DNA of 64,000 nucleotides from Acidimicrobiales bacterium (lineage in GTDB: Bacteria > Actinomycetota > Acidimicrobiia > Acidimicrobiales > SHLQ01): NCBI GenBank assembly GCA_020629635.1, contig JAHDCX010000003.1, positions 1-64,000 of the forward strand, given 5' to 3'. The notes under the pieces were generated by a model. It was not told the DNA's origin and searched no databases. It was given only the letters and a program-made list of their open reading frames with translations. Below are positions 7,153 through 17,890 of this stretch, in pieces; the stretch's first letter is position 1, and every line of letters starts with the position of its first letter. Made by a program: the position numbers and the translations under genes.

Positions 7153-9447
7153 ATGACCATCACGCACAGCATCGACGACGTGCTCGTCATCGACACCGGT
7201 ACCTCGCCGACAGAGAAACCGTCGCGTCATGATCCGATCGGCGCGATCGGGCTCGTGGCCGGACTCATCGTGGCCGGTCTCACCAGCGCTCAACCCACCG
7301 GGCTGCGCGCCTTCGACCTGATCGAGGTCGTCGCCGCGATGGCCGCCGTGGTCTGGTTTGGCTCTCGGGCTCGCACGCTCCCCCGAGCGATCGCCTCCGG
7401 ACTGGCGTTCGCCGTCTCCGCCACCCTTGTCGCTCAGCTTCTGGCGTTGCTGTCGCTCGTCGGAGTTGCCTGGACGTTGCGCCACCGTCGGCACCGCACG
7501 GCCATCGACGCCGTCGTGGTCGCGCTGATCGGCCCCGCCCTCGCAACACAGGGCGAAGGGCTCCTCGGACCCGGGTCGAGCACCGCGATCGCCGTCGCGG
7601 TCGGGGCGCTTCTGATCGGTTCGGGATGGACCCGGACCTCGCGGAGGAAACGCCGTCGGTATCGACACGCCATCCGCTGGGCCACGATCGCCGTCGTCGC
7701 GTTCTCCACGGTCGCCGCGGCCGCCGCCCTCTCGGTGCGCGGGCCGCTGCTCGACGGACTCGCCGCAGCAGAGTCCGCGGTCGATCACACTCGCGCCGGC
7801 GAGCTCGATGCCGCCGTCGATGCATTCGAAGATGCATCCGACGCCTGGCGGACTGCCGAACGACGACTCTCGGGCCCGTGGATGCTTCCCTCGCGAGCCG
7901 TGCCCGTCGTCGGCCAACACGTTCGCGCCACCCAGATCGCCGCAAGCCAGGCCGCCGCCATGGCCGACGCTTCCGCCGAAGTATTCGATCGGGCGGGCGC
8001 CCGGCCGATCATTGCGGACGGCCAGGTCGACCCGATCGCCGTCGGCCGGGTCGAACCCGCGTTGGACGCGCTCGCCCAAACGGCCTCCGCCTCGGCCGAA
8101 CGCCTCGGTCAGGCCCGCTCGATGTGGCTCCTCCCCCCGGTGGGCGACCGACTCGACCAGGCGTCGTCCATGCTCGATCCGGCCGCCGACCTGCTCCAGG
8201 CTTCCGCGGACGCCGTCGGCATCGCGGCCGCGGTGCTCGCCACCGAGCAGGCCGACGTGGTGGTCGCCTTCAGTACGCCGGCCGAATCTCGGGCCGGTGG
8301 CGGGTTCGTCGGCAGCTGGGCGCACCTTCGTGTCGTTCGTGGAGACGTCGAACTCGTCGACGTGCTCCGGTCGAAGCAACTCAACGACGCTCTCGAAGCC
8401 ACCAACGCCCAACTTCCCGAAATCGCCGACTACGAACGTCGGTACGGGCGCTTCGACGTCGAGCGCCACATCCAGGATGTCGCCTTGCACCCCGACGGCC
8501 CGACCTCTGGCGCCGTCGCTGCGTCCCTGTTCGAACAAGCCACCGGCATCGCGCCGGACATGTTGGTCGTCGTCGACCCCCGGGTCTTCGACGTGCTGTT
8601 GAGCTTCACCGGCCCCATCGAGGCGGCGGGCCTCCGGGTCGGCGCAACCAACGCGAGCGACGTGCTGCTCCGGACGCAGTACTCGGCGTTCGCCGAGGAC
8701 GATCCGGCTCGCGAGGTCCTGCTGGCCACCCTGCTCGCCGAGGGCGTCGATCGGCTCCTCGCCGAACCGCCTCCGCCGACCGCCCTCGCGAGCGAGCTTG
8801 CGCCGCTCGCCCGCCGTGGTCACCTGCGGGTCTGGATGCCATCCGAAGCCGATGCCGCGACCTTGGCGGCGTTGGGCATCGACGGGGCATTCGGGGCACC
8901 GCCTGCCGGCGAGGACGTCATTGCGCTCACCCACCAGAACGCCGGGCAGAACAAGATCGACGCATGGCTTCGCCGCGACCTCGACATCGCCAGCTCGGTG
9001 AGGGTGGTCGACGGACGCCCACACCTCACTCACGAGATCGCCGTGACGCTGCACAACGACGCCACGCTCGACGGCTCGTTGCCCGACGCCGTAATCGGAT
9101 CGAACGACCAGGGCCTGCCACCCGGCAGCAACCGCATGACCCTGTCGGTGTACTCCACGCTCGAACTCCGAGATGCTCGAGTCGACGGAGAGACTGCCGC
9201 CGTCGATGCCGACCGAGAGGCTGGCCTCGCCGTCTATTCGCTGCATGTCGTGGTTCCGGCCGGAGAGTCGGTCCGGGTCGAGCTCGAGCTCGATCACGAA
9301 CTCGCATCGCTCGACCAGGCGGTGCCTGTGGAGCTGCGCGTCCGGCCGAGCGCCCAACCAGACCAGGTGCGCTGGGCGGTGGGCGACGCGGTCGTCTTCG
9401 ACGACCGCCAGCTCGACGATGTGCGTGTCGTCGTCGAGGCCCCATGA
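7153..9447 (+). CDS. DUF4012 membrane protein
   Basis: A 764-residue envelope protein with several hydrophobic N-terminal segments (roughly residues 25-150) and another near 165-185, then a long extracytoplasmic region. The segment with FSTPAESRAGGGFVGSWA and the following GxF-type repeats are typical of DUF4012 proteins of actinobacterial polysaccharide loci; their biochemical role is unknown. ATG 7153 was preferred over the longer reading because upstream codons cross the divergent promoter region and look non-coding. The Gly-Gly-Phe segment recalls the LytR-CpsA-Psr-like region seen in this group, but I would not call it an LCP enzyme. The LPxTG-like protein follows 49 bp downstream. Confidence 0.75.
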   Translation: MTITHSIDDVLVIDTGTSPTEKPSRHDPIGAIGLVAGLIVAGLTSAQPTGLRAFDLIEVVAAMAAVVWFGSRARTLPRAIASGLAFAVSATLVAQLLALLSLVGVAWTLRHRRHRTAIDAVVVALIGPALATQGEGLLGPGSSTAIAVAVGALLIGSGWTRTSRRKRRRYRHAIRWATIAVVAFSTVAAAAALSVRGPLLDGLAAAESAVDHTRAGELDAAVDAFEDASDAWRTAERRLSGPWMLPSRAVPVVGQHVRATQIAASQAAAMADASAEVFDRAGARPIIADGQVDPIAVGRVEPALDALAQTASASAERLGQARSMWLLPPVGDRLDQASSMLDPAADLLQASADAVGIAAAVLATEQADVVVAFSTPAESRAGGGFVGSWAHLRVVRGDVELVDVLRSKQLNDALEATNAQLPEIADYERRYGRFDVERHIQDVALHPDGPTSGAVAASLFEQATGIAPDMLVVVDPRVFDVLLSFTGPIEAAGLRVGATNASDVLLRTQYSAFAEDDPAREVLLATLLAEGVDRLLAEPPPPTALASELAPLARRGHLRVWMPSEADAATLAALGIDGAFGAPPAGEDVIALTHQNAGQNKIDAWLRRDLDIASSVRVVDGRPHLTHEIAVTLHNDATLDGSLPDAVIGSNDQGLPPGSNRMTLSVYSTLELRDARVDGETAAVDADREAGLAVYSLHVVVPAGESVRVELELDHELASLDQAVPVELRVRPSAQPDQVRWAVGDAVVFDDRQLDDVRVVVEAP

Positions 9448-9496
9448 GCAGATTCGCTCATCTCATGTCCCGCGGGCTTTCGCCGACTGAATTGGC

Positions 9497-10138
9497 ATGA
9501 CGGCTGCGGTGCTTCCCGCGCTCCCGGCCCCCCGACGGGTGGTTCGGACACCGATGCTGATCGTCGCGCTCGCCCTCGGACTCGTCCTGTCGATGCCCTC
9601 GCCTCTGGCCGCCCAGTACGGCGGCATCAGCGGTCTCTTCGTCACCCCATCACCCACCGACGACAACCGTGCCGACTTCGACGGCCTGGGCTGCGAAGGA
9701 GGCGTCGAAGTCGTCCTGTATTGGCCGGGCCTCGACCCGACCCCCAGCGACCCAACGGCGACCCAGTCGGTTCCGGGCCGAATCCTCGCCGTCACGACCT
9801 CCGTCTCCAGCGACGATCCCCTGCTCGACGGGACGTTCTCCTTCCCGAATGTGCTCCTCCCCGACGTCGAACCCGGGGTCTACGAAGTCCGGGCTCGCTG
9901 CGGCGACCTCGACCTCTCGGTGCTGGTCCAGATCGATGCCGACGGCGTGATCACGACCAACCCCGATCCCGACGAACCGGTCCTCAACCCCGCACCGCCC
10001 GGCGAACTCCCGATCACCGGCGGCTCGCCGAGTCGTCTCCTCTCGATTGCCGGCGCCTTGGTGGGCGGCGGCATCATCCTCGTCGCCGCAAGCCGACGCC
10101 GAGCGAGGAACGACGAGTTGGCCACACACACTCGGTAG
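9497..10138 (+). CDS. Secreted surface protein with LPxTG-like anchor
   Basis: This 213-residue protein has a signal peptide (hydrophobic residues about 20-38, probable cleavage after PLAAQ) and an acidic beta-rich ectodomain with two cysteines. At the end it has the sorting-signal order LPITGG (about 172-177), a hydrophobic helix and a basic tail RRRAR. That arrangement is the classic substrate of sortase transpeptidases, or at least a C-terminal membrane anchor. No sortase gene is in the window. The ectodomain (SFPNVLLPDVEPGVYEVRARC) resembles Ig/CNA-B-like segments. It follows the DUF4012 gene by 49 bp and is probably co-transcribed. Confidence 0.7.
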   Translation: MTAAVLPALPAPRRVVRTPMLIVALALGLVLSMPSPLAAQYGGISGLFVTPSPTDDNRADFDGLGCEGGVEVVLYWPGLDPTPSDPTATQSVPGRILAVTTSVSSDDPLLDGTFSFPNVLLPDVEPGVYEVRARCGDLDLSVLVQIDADGVITTNPDPDEPVLNPAPPGELPITGGSPSRLLSIAGALVGGGIILVAASRRRARNDELATHTR

Positions 10139-10159
10139 TCCGTCTTCTGGGCCAAACGA

Positions 10160-10187
10160 CTCATGTCCGGCCAAGCCCTGCCGATCG
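10160..10187 (+). promoter_or_regulatory. Shared alternative-sigma promoter element, UDP-sugar dehydrogenase
   Basis: CTCATG (10160-10165), 14 nt, GCCGATCG (10180-10187), 7 nt, ATG 10195. The upstream flank GGCCAAACGA matches the flank at 7059 and resembles that at 1965. Confidence 0.62.
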
Positions 10188-10194
10188 GACAACC

Positions 10195-11496
10195 ATGATG
10201 CAGTGGAGCGTTCCATCGACCTGGCCAGCGAAGTGCCGGGTTGTCGTCATGGGCCAGGGGTACGTGGGCCTTCCGTTGGCCATGCGAGCCGCCGAAGTCG
10301 GATTCGACGTGGTCGGCTACGACATCGACGACGCCCGAATCACCGGACTCGCCGAGGGCCGCTCACACGTGGAAGACATCGACGATCACACCGTCGCCAC
10401 TCACCTCGACAGCGGCCGATACCGCCCAACGAGCGACGCAGCCGACCTCGCCGCATTCGACCTCGCCATCATTTCGGTCCCCACACCGCTGCGCGACGGA
10501 GCACCCGACCTCAGCTACATCGAATCGGCCGTCGACACGCTCGCCCCGCATCTCACGACCGGCTCGACCGTCGTGCTCGAATCGACCACCTACCCCGGCA
10601 CCACCGAAGAACTCGTCGGCCCGAGGTTCGCCGCGGCGACCGGCCTCGAACCCGGCCGGGACTTCCGGCTCGGCTATTCGCCCGAGCGGATCGACCCCGG
10701 CAACCAGAAGTGGACCCTCGTCAACACGCCGAAGGTCGTCTCCGGGGTCGACCCGGACTCGCTCGCCTCGGTCCGGTGGTTCTACAACCAATGCGTCGAC
10801 GCCACCGTGCCGGTTCGGTCACCGCGCGAAGCCGAGATGACCAAACTGCTCGAGAACACCTTCCGCCACGTCAACATCGCGCTCGTCAACGAGCTCGCCA
10901 TGTTCGCCCACGACCTCGGCGTCGACATCTGGGAAGTCGTCGACGCCGCCGCAACCAAACCGTTCGGGTTCATGCGGTTCACGCCCGGCCCGGGCGTCGG
11001 CGGGCACTGCCTGCCCGTGGACCCCAGCTACCTGTCCTGGGCGGTCGAGAAACAGCTCGGCAAGACGTTCCGCTTCGTCGAGCTCGCCAACGACGTCAAC
11101 TCCCACATGCCCGACTACGTGATCCGTCGGCTCGAGGCCGGACTCGCCGAACGCATCCAAACCAACGCAACCCCGATCGCCGGCGCCGAGGTCGTCCTCG
11201 TCGGAATGGCGTACAAACCCAACACCTCCGATGCCCGCGAGTCACCCGCAGTCGACGTCGCCGAACGGCTGATCGACCTCGGCGCCAACGTGCGCGTCGT
11301 CGACAGCCACGTCGACCCTGACCGGCTTCCCGCAGGGTCGATCGAGATCGACCTGACGGCCGACGCCCTCGAAGCCGCCGAAGCCGTCATCGTGCTCGTC
11401 GATCACGACGACCTGGACCTCGACCTGATCGAACGACACGCCGACTACGTGCTCGACTGTCGAAACGTCGTCGGCGGCAACGCCGACACGCTCTGA
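10195..11496 (+). CDS. UDP-sugar 6-dehydrogenase (UDP-ManNAc/UDP-glucose dehydrogenase family)
   Basis: A 433-residue cytoplasmic enzyme that oxidises C6 of a UDP-hexose to the uronate with two NAD+. It shows the NAD-binding GQGYVGLP (residues 20-27), the central helix region ENTFRHVNIALVNELA, the catalytic cysteine in GVGGHCLPVDP (Cys272) and the C-terminal motif GMAYKPNTSDARESP. GGHC(L/I)PVDP and its neighbours are closer to the WecC/WbpA branch (N-acetylated substrates) than to UDP-glucose dehydrogenases. Two ATGs (10195, 10198) are possible; 10195 lies 7 nt after the promoter box. It would supply an acidic sugar to the polysaccharide. Confidence 0.9.
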   Translation: MMQWSVPSTWPAKCRVVVMGQGYVGLPLAMRAAEVGFDVVGYDIDDARITGLAEGRSHVEDIDDHTVATHLDSGRYRPTSDAADLAAFDLAIISVPTPLRDGAPDLSYIESAVDTLAPHLTTGSTVVLESTTYPGTTEELVGPRFAAATGLEPGRDFRLGYSPERIDPGNQKWTLVNTPKVVSGVDPDSLASVRWFYNQCVDATVPVRSPREAEMTKLLENTFRHVNIALVNELAMFAHDLGVDIWEVVDAAATKPFGFMRFTPGPGVGGHCLPVDPSYLSWAVEKQLGKTFRFVELANDVNSHMPDYVIRRLEAGLAERIQTNATPIAGAEVVLVGMAYKPNTSDARESPAVDVAERLIDLGANVRVVDSHVDPDRLPAGSIEIDLTADALEAAEAVIVLVDHDDLDLDLIERHADYVLDCRNVVGGNADTL

Positions 11497-11497
11497 A

Positions 11498-11704
11498 TTT
11501 CCCGCTTCGCTCCCGGGCTCGGATCCGTCGCCGCACAGCGGCTCCTCGACCTCGCACCGGCTTCCTTCCCGCTTCGCTCCCGGGCTCGGATCCGTCGCCG
11601 CACAGCGGCTCCTCGACCTCGCACCGGCTGCGCACGCGCCACCCCGCTCCGGGACGGCAAAGCCGCCCTCCGCTCGCCATTTCCCGCTTCGCTCCCGGGC
11701 TCGG
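11498..11704. repeat. 67-bp tandem repeat with a third partial copy
   Basis: A unit beginning TTCCCGCTTCGCTCCCGGGC starts at 11499 and again at 11566; the two copies run about 66 bp with near-identity and each contains the small hairpin GCCGC-ACA-GCGGC. A third, truncated copy (first ~24 bp) starts at 11681, after a 45-bp segment of related low-complexity sequence. It lies between the dehydrogenase stop and the 11758 start. It could be an intergenic repeat family, a transcription-attenuating structure, or a slippage product. Confidence 0.8.
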
Positions 11705-11745
11705 CTACCCCCTCGCTTCGTCCGACCTTGGTGGGGGCGGGTCGG

Positions 11746-11751
11746 TACGTT
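11746..11751 (+). promoter_or_regulatory. Leaderless promoter -10 box, TIGR01777 gene
   Basis: TACGTT followed by 6 nt and ATG 11758, the TANNNT spacing of a leaderless start. No strong -35 seen. Confidence 0.45.
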
Positions 11752-11757
11752 GAGCAC

Positions 11758-12645
11758 ATGAGAGTTGCCATCACCGGGTCCTCCGGACTCATCGGATCCC
11801 GTCTCAAGCAGGCCTTGATCGACCGCGGAGACACGCCTGTTCCCGTCGTCCGCCGCTCGGCGGCCGAAGGAGAGATCCACTGGGACCCCGACGCCGGATC
11901 GATCGACACGGCCGCCTTCGAAGGCATCGATGCCGTCGTGCACCTCGCCGGAGAAGGTGTCGCCGCAAAGCGATGGACCGACGAGCAGAAGCAGGAGATC
12001 CTGACCAGTCGGACCGAAGGCACCGCGCTTCTCGCAGAAGCGCTCGCAGCGCTCGACGCAAAGCCGGCCGTGTTCGTCAGCGGATCCGCAATCGGGATCT
12101 ACGGCGACCGCGGAGCCGAGACGCTCACCGAAGACAGCGCCCGCGGCACCGGCTTCCTGAGCGATGTCGTGGTCGCGTGGGAAGCCGCCGCCCAGCCCGC
12201 CGTCGACGCCGGCATCCGCACCGCCTTCATCCGGACCGGCATCGTGCTCACGCCCGACGGCGGCGCACTCGCCGAACAGCTGCCGTTCTTCAAGCTCGGC
12301 ATCGGCGGACGCATCGGCGACGGCAAGGCCTGGTGGCCGTGGATCTCGATCGACGACGAGATCCGAGCGATCCTTTTCCTCATCGACAACGAGGCGGTGA
12401 GTGGCCCCGTCAACCTCACCGCACCCAACCCGGTCACGAACGCCGAGTTCGCCTCGGCGCTCGGCAAGGCGCTCGGTCGGCCGACCTTCATCCCGACCCC
12501 GACGTTCGCCGTCAGCCTGCGACTCGGCAAGGAGCTCGCCGACTCGATTCTCGCAAGCACGAGGGTCCTCCCGACCGTCCTTCAGGAGCACGGATTCGAG
12601 TTCGTGCACCCCACGATCGAGCCGGCCCTCGAGGCGATCCTGTGA
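11758..12645 (+). CDS. TIGR01777 family SDR epimerase (YfcH-like)
   Basis: This 295-residue protein has TGSSGLIGS (residues 6-14), the family-typical HLAGEGVAAKRW, SGSAIGIYGDRG and a C-terminal region with TPTFAVSLRLGKE followed by EHGFEFVHPTIEPAL, matching the DUF1731 tail of TIGR01777 proteins. These proteins are widespread but their substrate is unknown. It is first of a compact group: its stop overlaps the GTG start of the SRPBCC gene by 4 nt. This group has a housekeeping character, unlike the flanking glycan genes. Confidence 0.85.
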   Translation: MRVAITGSSGLIGSRLKQALIDRGDTPVPVVRRSAAEGEIHWDPDAGSIDTAAFEGIDAVVHLAGEGVAAKRWTDEQKQEILTSRTEGTALLAEALAALDAKPAVFVSGSAIGIYGDRGAETLTEDSARGTGFLSDVVVAWEAAAQPAVDAGIRTAFIRTGIVLTPDGGALAEQLPFFKLGIGGRIGDGKAWWPWISIDDEIRAILFLIDNEAVSGPVNLTAPNPVTNAEFASALGKALGRPTFIPTPTFAVSLRLGKELADSILASTRVLPTVLQEHGFEFVHPTIEPALEAIL

Positions 12646-13112
12646 CCGATCGCCGCATCGACGGCGCGGTCGACACGGACGCCCGCAAGACGTGGGCGAC
12701 GCGATGGATCGCAGCAGATCCGCAAACGATCTTCGACGTACTCGCCGACCCAACCCAGCACGGCGTCATCGACGGGTCGGGCATGGTCCAGACCGCCGTC
12801 GGCACGCCCGAGCGACTGTCGATGGGTTCGACGTTCGGCATGAACATGAAGATCGCGCGTGTCCCCTACCGGATCGGCAACACGGTCGTCGAGTTCGACG
12901 AACCCAACCAGATCGCCTGGCAACACCTCGGCAAACACCGCTGGCGCTACCAGCTCGAGGCGGTCGACGGCGGAACGCTCGTCACCGAGACCTTCGACTG
13001 GTCGACGGCACTCGTCCCGAAGGCCATCGAGCTGGTCGGCTACCCCGAGCGTCACCTACCCGGCCTGCACAAGACGCTCGAAGGGCTCGCCGAGCTCGTC
13101 GAAACGGAATGA
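12642..13112 (+). CDS. SRPBCC-fold (polyketide cyclase/START-like) protein
   Basis: A 156-residue small protein of the SRPBCC ligand-binding fold: N-terminal helix-strand ATRWIAADPQTIFDVLADPTQ, a central beta sheet with NTVVEFDEPNQIAWQ and RWRYQLEAVDGGTLVTETFDW, and a long C-terminal helix. Such proteins bind hydrophobic ligands or act as stress-related accessory proteins; no ligand can be named. Start is GTG at 12642, overlapping the previous stop as GTGA. Pairing of a TIGR01777 epimerase with an SRPBCC protein is common in bacteria. Confidence 0.8.
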   Translation: MTDRRIDGAVDTDARKTWATRWIAADPQTIFDVLADPTQHGVIDGSGMVQTAVGTPERLSMGSTFGMNMKIARVPYRIGNTVVEFDEPNQIAWQHLGKHRWRYQLEAVDGGTLVTETFDWSTALVPKAIELVGYPERHLPGLHKTLEGLAELVETE

Positions 13113-13140
13113 CACCAACAGAAGCACGGTTGGAGACACC

Positions 13141-13422
13141 ATGATCACCGCAACGTTCAACGGACGCACCATCGCCCAGAGCGACGACACCACCATAGTC
13201 GAGGGCAACCACTACTTCCCTCTCGAGTCCCTCGACAAGAGCGTCGTCACCGACACCGACCACCACACGTCCTGCTACTGGAAGGGCACGGCGTCGTACA
13301 TGACCATCGAGGTCGATGGCGAAGTCGCCGAGAACGCCGCCTGGTGGTACCCCGAGCCAAAGGACGGCGCCGAGGACGTCGCCGGACGAGTCGCGTTCTA
13401 TCCCGTCGTCACGGTCGGGTAG
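13141..13422 (+). CDS. DUF427 family protein
   Basis: A 93-residue protein that matches DUF427 along its length: FNGRTIAQSDDTTIVEGNHYFP near the start, then the family hallmark TSCYWKGTASYMTIEVDG and AAWWYPEPKDGAEDVAGRVAFY. Function is not established. GGAGACACC gives a good ribosome-binding site 5-9 nt before the ATG. It lies 28 bp after the SRPBCC gene and is convergent with rnhA (21-bp gap). Confidence 0.88.
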   Translation: MITATFNGRTIAQSDDTTIVEGNHYFPLESLDKSVVTDTDHHTSCYWKGTASYMTIEVDGEVAENAAWWYPEPKDGAEDVAGRVAFYPVVTVG

Positions 13423-13443
13423 CGCGCAAGACCCGAGGAGCGC

Positions 13444-14052
13444 TCAGAAGCCGAGGATTGCGCCGCCCGACCCTTCGCCGCGAGACGCTTCCACGGCGAG
13501 CCGGTCGGCCTCGTCGTTGAAGTGGTCGCCGGCGTGGCCCTTCACCCATGTGAACGTGAGGTCTTCGCGCGTCTTGTACAGCGCGACGAGCGGCTTCCAC
13601 AGGTCCTGGTTGGCAACCTCTTTCTTCTGGCTGTTTCGCCAGCCGCGTTTCTCCCATCCGGCCCACCAGCGATCCCGAAAGCAGTTGACGACGTAGGTCG
13701 AGTCGCTGACGACCTCGAGTGGCCCCTCGACGTGACGGACGGCGTGCAGGACGGCGGCGAGCTCCATCCGTTGATTGGTCGACGGGTTCTCGGCGCCGGA
13801 CGCCCAGGGCCCCTCGGGCATCACCCACCCCCAGCCGCCCGGTCCGGGGTTCCCCGAGCAGGCGCCGTCGGTGTACACCCGCCGCTGCTCGCCGGTGCCC
13901 GGAACGGTCAACCCCGCGGGGTCGACGAGGCCGTCCGGTGGGGCGGCCCGATCCGCCGCGAGGGCGTCGCCGGGTTCGGGTTCGGGAGGGTCGAAGAGGG
14001 TCACCGGGACATCATGTCGTGTTCTGGCGGTCATCGGGAGGTGTTGCGTCAT
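13444..14052 (-). CDS. rnhA: Ribonuclease HI
   Basis: This 202-residue enzyme should cleave the RNA strand of RNA-DNA hybrids. The RNase H core runs from about residue 55: YTDGACSGNPGPGGWGW (first catalytic Asp), NQRMELAAVLHAV (Glu), VVSDSTYVVNCFRDRW (second Asp) and WVKGHAGDHFNDEADRLA (His and last Asp). The ~50 residues before the core are Pro/Asp-rich and non-conserved; starts at 14052 or 14034 are both possible. It is divergent from aceE, with an 80-bp spacer. Confidence 0.9.
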   Translation of the reverse strand: MTQHLPMTARTRHDVPVTLFDPPEPEPGDALAADRAAPPDGLVDPAGLTVPGTGEQRRVYTDGACSGNPGPGGWGWVMPEGPWASGAENPSTNQRMELAAVLHAVRHVEGPLEVVSDSTYVVNCFRDRWWAGWEKRGWRNSQKKEVANQDLWKPLVALYKTREDLTFTWVKGHAGDHFNDEADRLAVEASRGEGSGGAILGF

Positions 14053-14079
14053 CGACCGCTCATCGAAATCGCAGGATCA

Positions 14080-14097
14080 AAACTTCGACAAAAGTTT
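14080..14097. promoter_or_regulatory. Inverted repeat upstream of aceE (operator candidate)
   Basis: AAACTT (14080-14085), 6 nt, AAGTTT (14092-14097): a perfect 6-bp inverted repeat in an unusually A/T-rich patch 36 bp before the aceE ATG and in the rnhA-aceE divergent spacer. It could bind a dimeric regulator; no regulator can be named. Confidence 0.4.
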
Positions 14098-14132
14098 CTG
14101 TTGGGCCGACTTGCTTGCGAGACTGAGCACAT

Positions 14133-16835
<2,703 letters not shown>

Positions 16836-16883
16836 CGGAACGGCTTCGGCGGCGAACTGGGCAAATCTCCCCAACGTCTCATC

Positions 16884-16911
16884 TGGACAACTCGACCACT
16901 GCGAGTAGCCT
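16884..16911 (+). promoter_or_regulatory. SigA-type promoter before the GT2 gene at 16922
   Basis: TGGACA (16884-16889), 16 nt, TAGCCT (16906-16911), then 10 nt to the ATG, so the message would have almost no leader. Confidence 0.5.
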
Positions 16912-16921
16912 TGGCCTCGCC

Positions 16922-17890
16922 ATGGACGCCATCACACCGCGCGTTGATGGGAGAGAGCGGACGGTGGCGGTCGCCGTTGTCACCTACCGACGACCACACG
17001 GGCTTCAACGCCTTCTCGACAGCCTTGCATTGCTCGATGCGTGCGCGGCCCCGTGGACGCAGATCGAGCCGATCGTGGTCGACAACGATCCGGACGAATC
17101 GGCCAAGGACGTCGTGGCTCTCGCCCCCACGCCAACCCGCTACGTGGTCGAACCCGAACCCGGGATCTCGGCGGCCCGCAACCGGGCCATCGCTGAGGCC
17201 ATCGACGCAGGCGCCGGTTGGATCGCGTTCATCGACGACGACGAGACCGTCACCTCCAACTGGCTGAACGAACTGCTCGCCGTTGCCGAAGGCGAGTCGG
17301 CCGACGCCGTGATCGGCGCGGTGCGCTACCACCACCCGGAAGGCACCCCCGGTTGGTTCGTCGGCCTCGGCGTCTTCGCCGACCAGCTCGTCACGGACGA
17401 GGACGGCTTCTACTTCACGACCAACAACACGTTGCTCCGGATCGACCCCTCCCCCATCGAACCGCCCTTGTTCGACCCTCGATTCGGCCTCACCGGCGGC
17501 TCTGATCACCACCTCGGCGCGCGCCTGCGTCAGGCGGGCAGGACGGTCGCCTACGCACCGGCATCGTTCGCCGATGAGATCGTGCTTCCGGAACGCGTCG
17601 GGTTGCGGTCCGCGATGCAGCGCCTCCTCCGGAACGGCAACGTGATGGTCCGAGTCGATCTCGCGACTGCCGAGTACGACGGCACTCCCGAGGCCAAGGT
17701 GCGGGCCCGCGCCGGGCTCGAGGGCCTCGCCCGCATCGGCCTGGGCGTGGTCCGCGCCGCCCGGCAGTCGCCGGACGGGGCCGAGGGCGTCGCGCGGGGA
17801 TTGCGAACATCGGTTGTCGGCGCCGGGCAGATCCTGGCGAGCGTGGGCGCGACCGTCGAGGAATATCGGCGAGAGAGCGAAGCACCATGA
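16922..17890 (+). CDS. Family 2 glycosyltransferase
   Basis: This 322-residue GT2 protein has VAVVTYRRPHGLQRLLDSL near residue 17, VVDNDPDES, EPGISAARNRAI, the metal site FIDDDET (about residues 102-108) and GGSDHHLGARL as the catalytic ED-like region. The C-terminal helices after VPERVGLRSAM are typical of lipopolysaccharide-type transferases. ATG 16922 starts the conserved region and fits the promoter spacing. Its stop overlaps the next glycosyltransferase by ATGA. Donor and acceptor unknown. Confidence 0.85.
   Translation: MDAITPRVDGRERTVAVAVVTYRRPHGLQRLLDSLALLDACAAPWTQIEPIVVDNDPDESAKDVVALAPTPTRYVVEPEPGISAARNRAIAEAIDAGAGWIAFIDDDETVTSNWLNELLAVAEGESADAVIGAVRYHHPEGTPGWFVGLGVFADQLVTDEDGFYFTTNNTLLRIDPSPIEPPLFDPRFGLTGGSDHHLGARLRQAGRTVAYAPASFADEIVLPERVGLRSAMQRLLRNGNVMVRVDLATAEYDGTPEAKVRARAGLEGLARIGLGVVRAARQSPDGAEGVARGLRTSVVGAGQILASVGATVEEYRRESEAP

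Noticed and set aside
6856-9357. Long minus-strand ORF opposite the DUF4012 gene
   Set aside because: No recognisable motif; composition (Arg/Gly/Asp-rich) is what antisense reading of GC-rich coding DNA gives, while the plus strand has DUF4012 motifs.
11498-11704. CRISPR array
   Set aside because: Only two full copies and one fragment, units of about 67 bp contiguous without unique spacers, no cas genes.
11242-12753. Long minus-strand ORF covering the repeats and the TIGR01777 gene
   Set aside because: It reads through the tandem repeats and antisense to a clear SDR, and has no domain.
16863-16911. Another copy of the shared alternative-sigma promoter (CTCATC near 16879)
   Set aside because: The CTCAT hexamer is present but no CCGA octamer occurs at the right distance; a SigA-type pair fits better.
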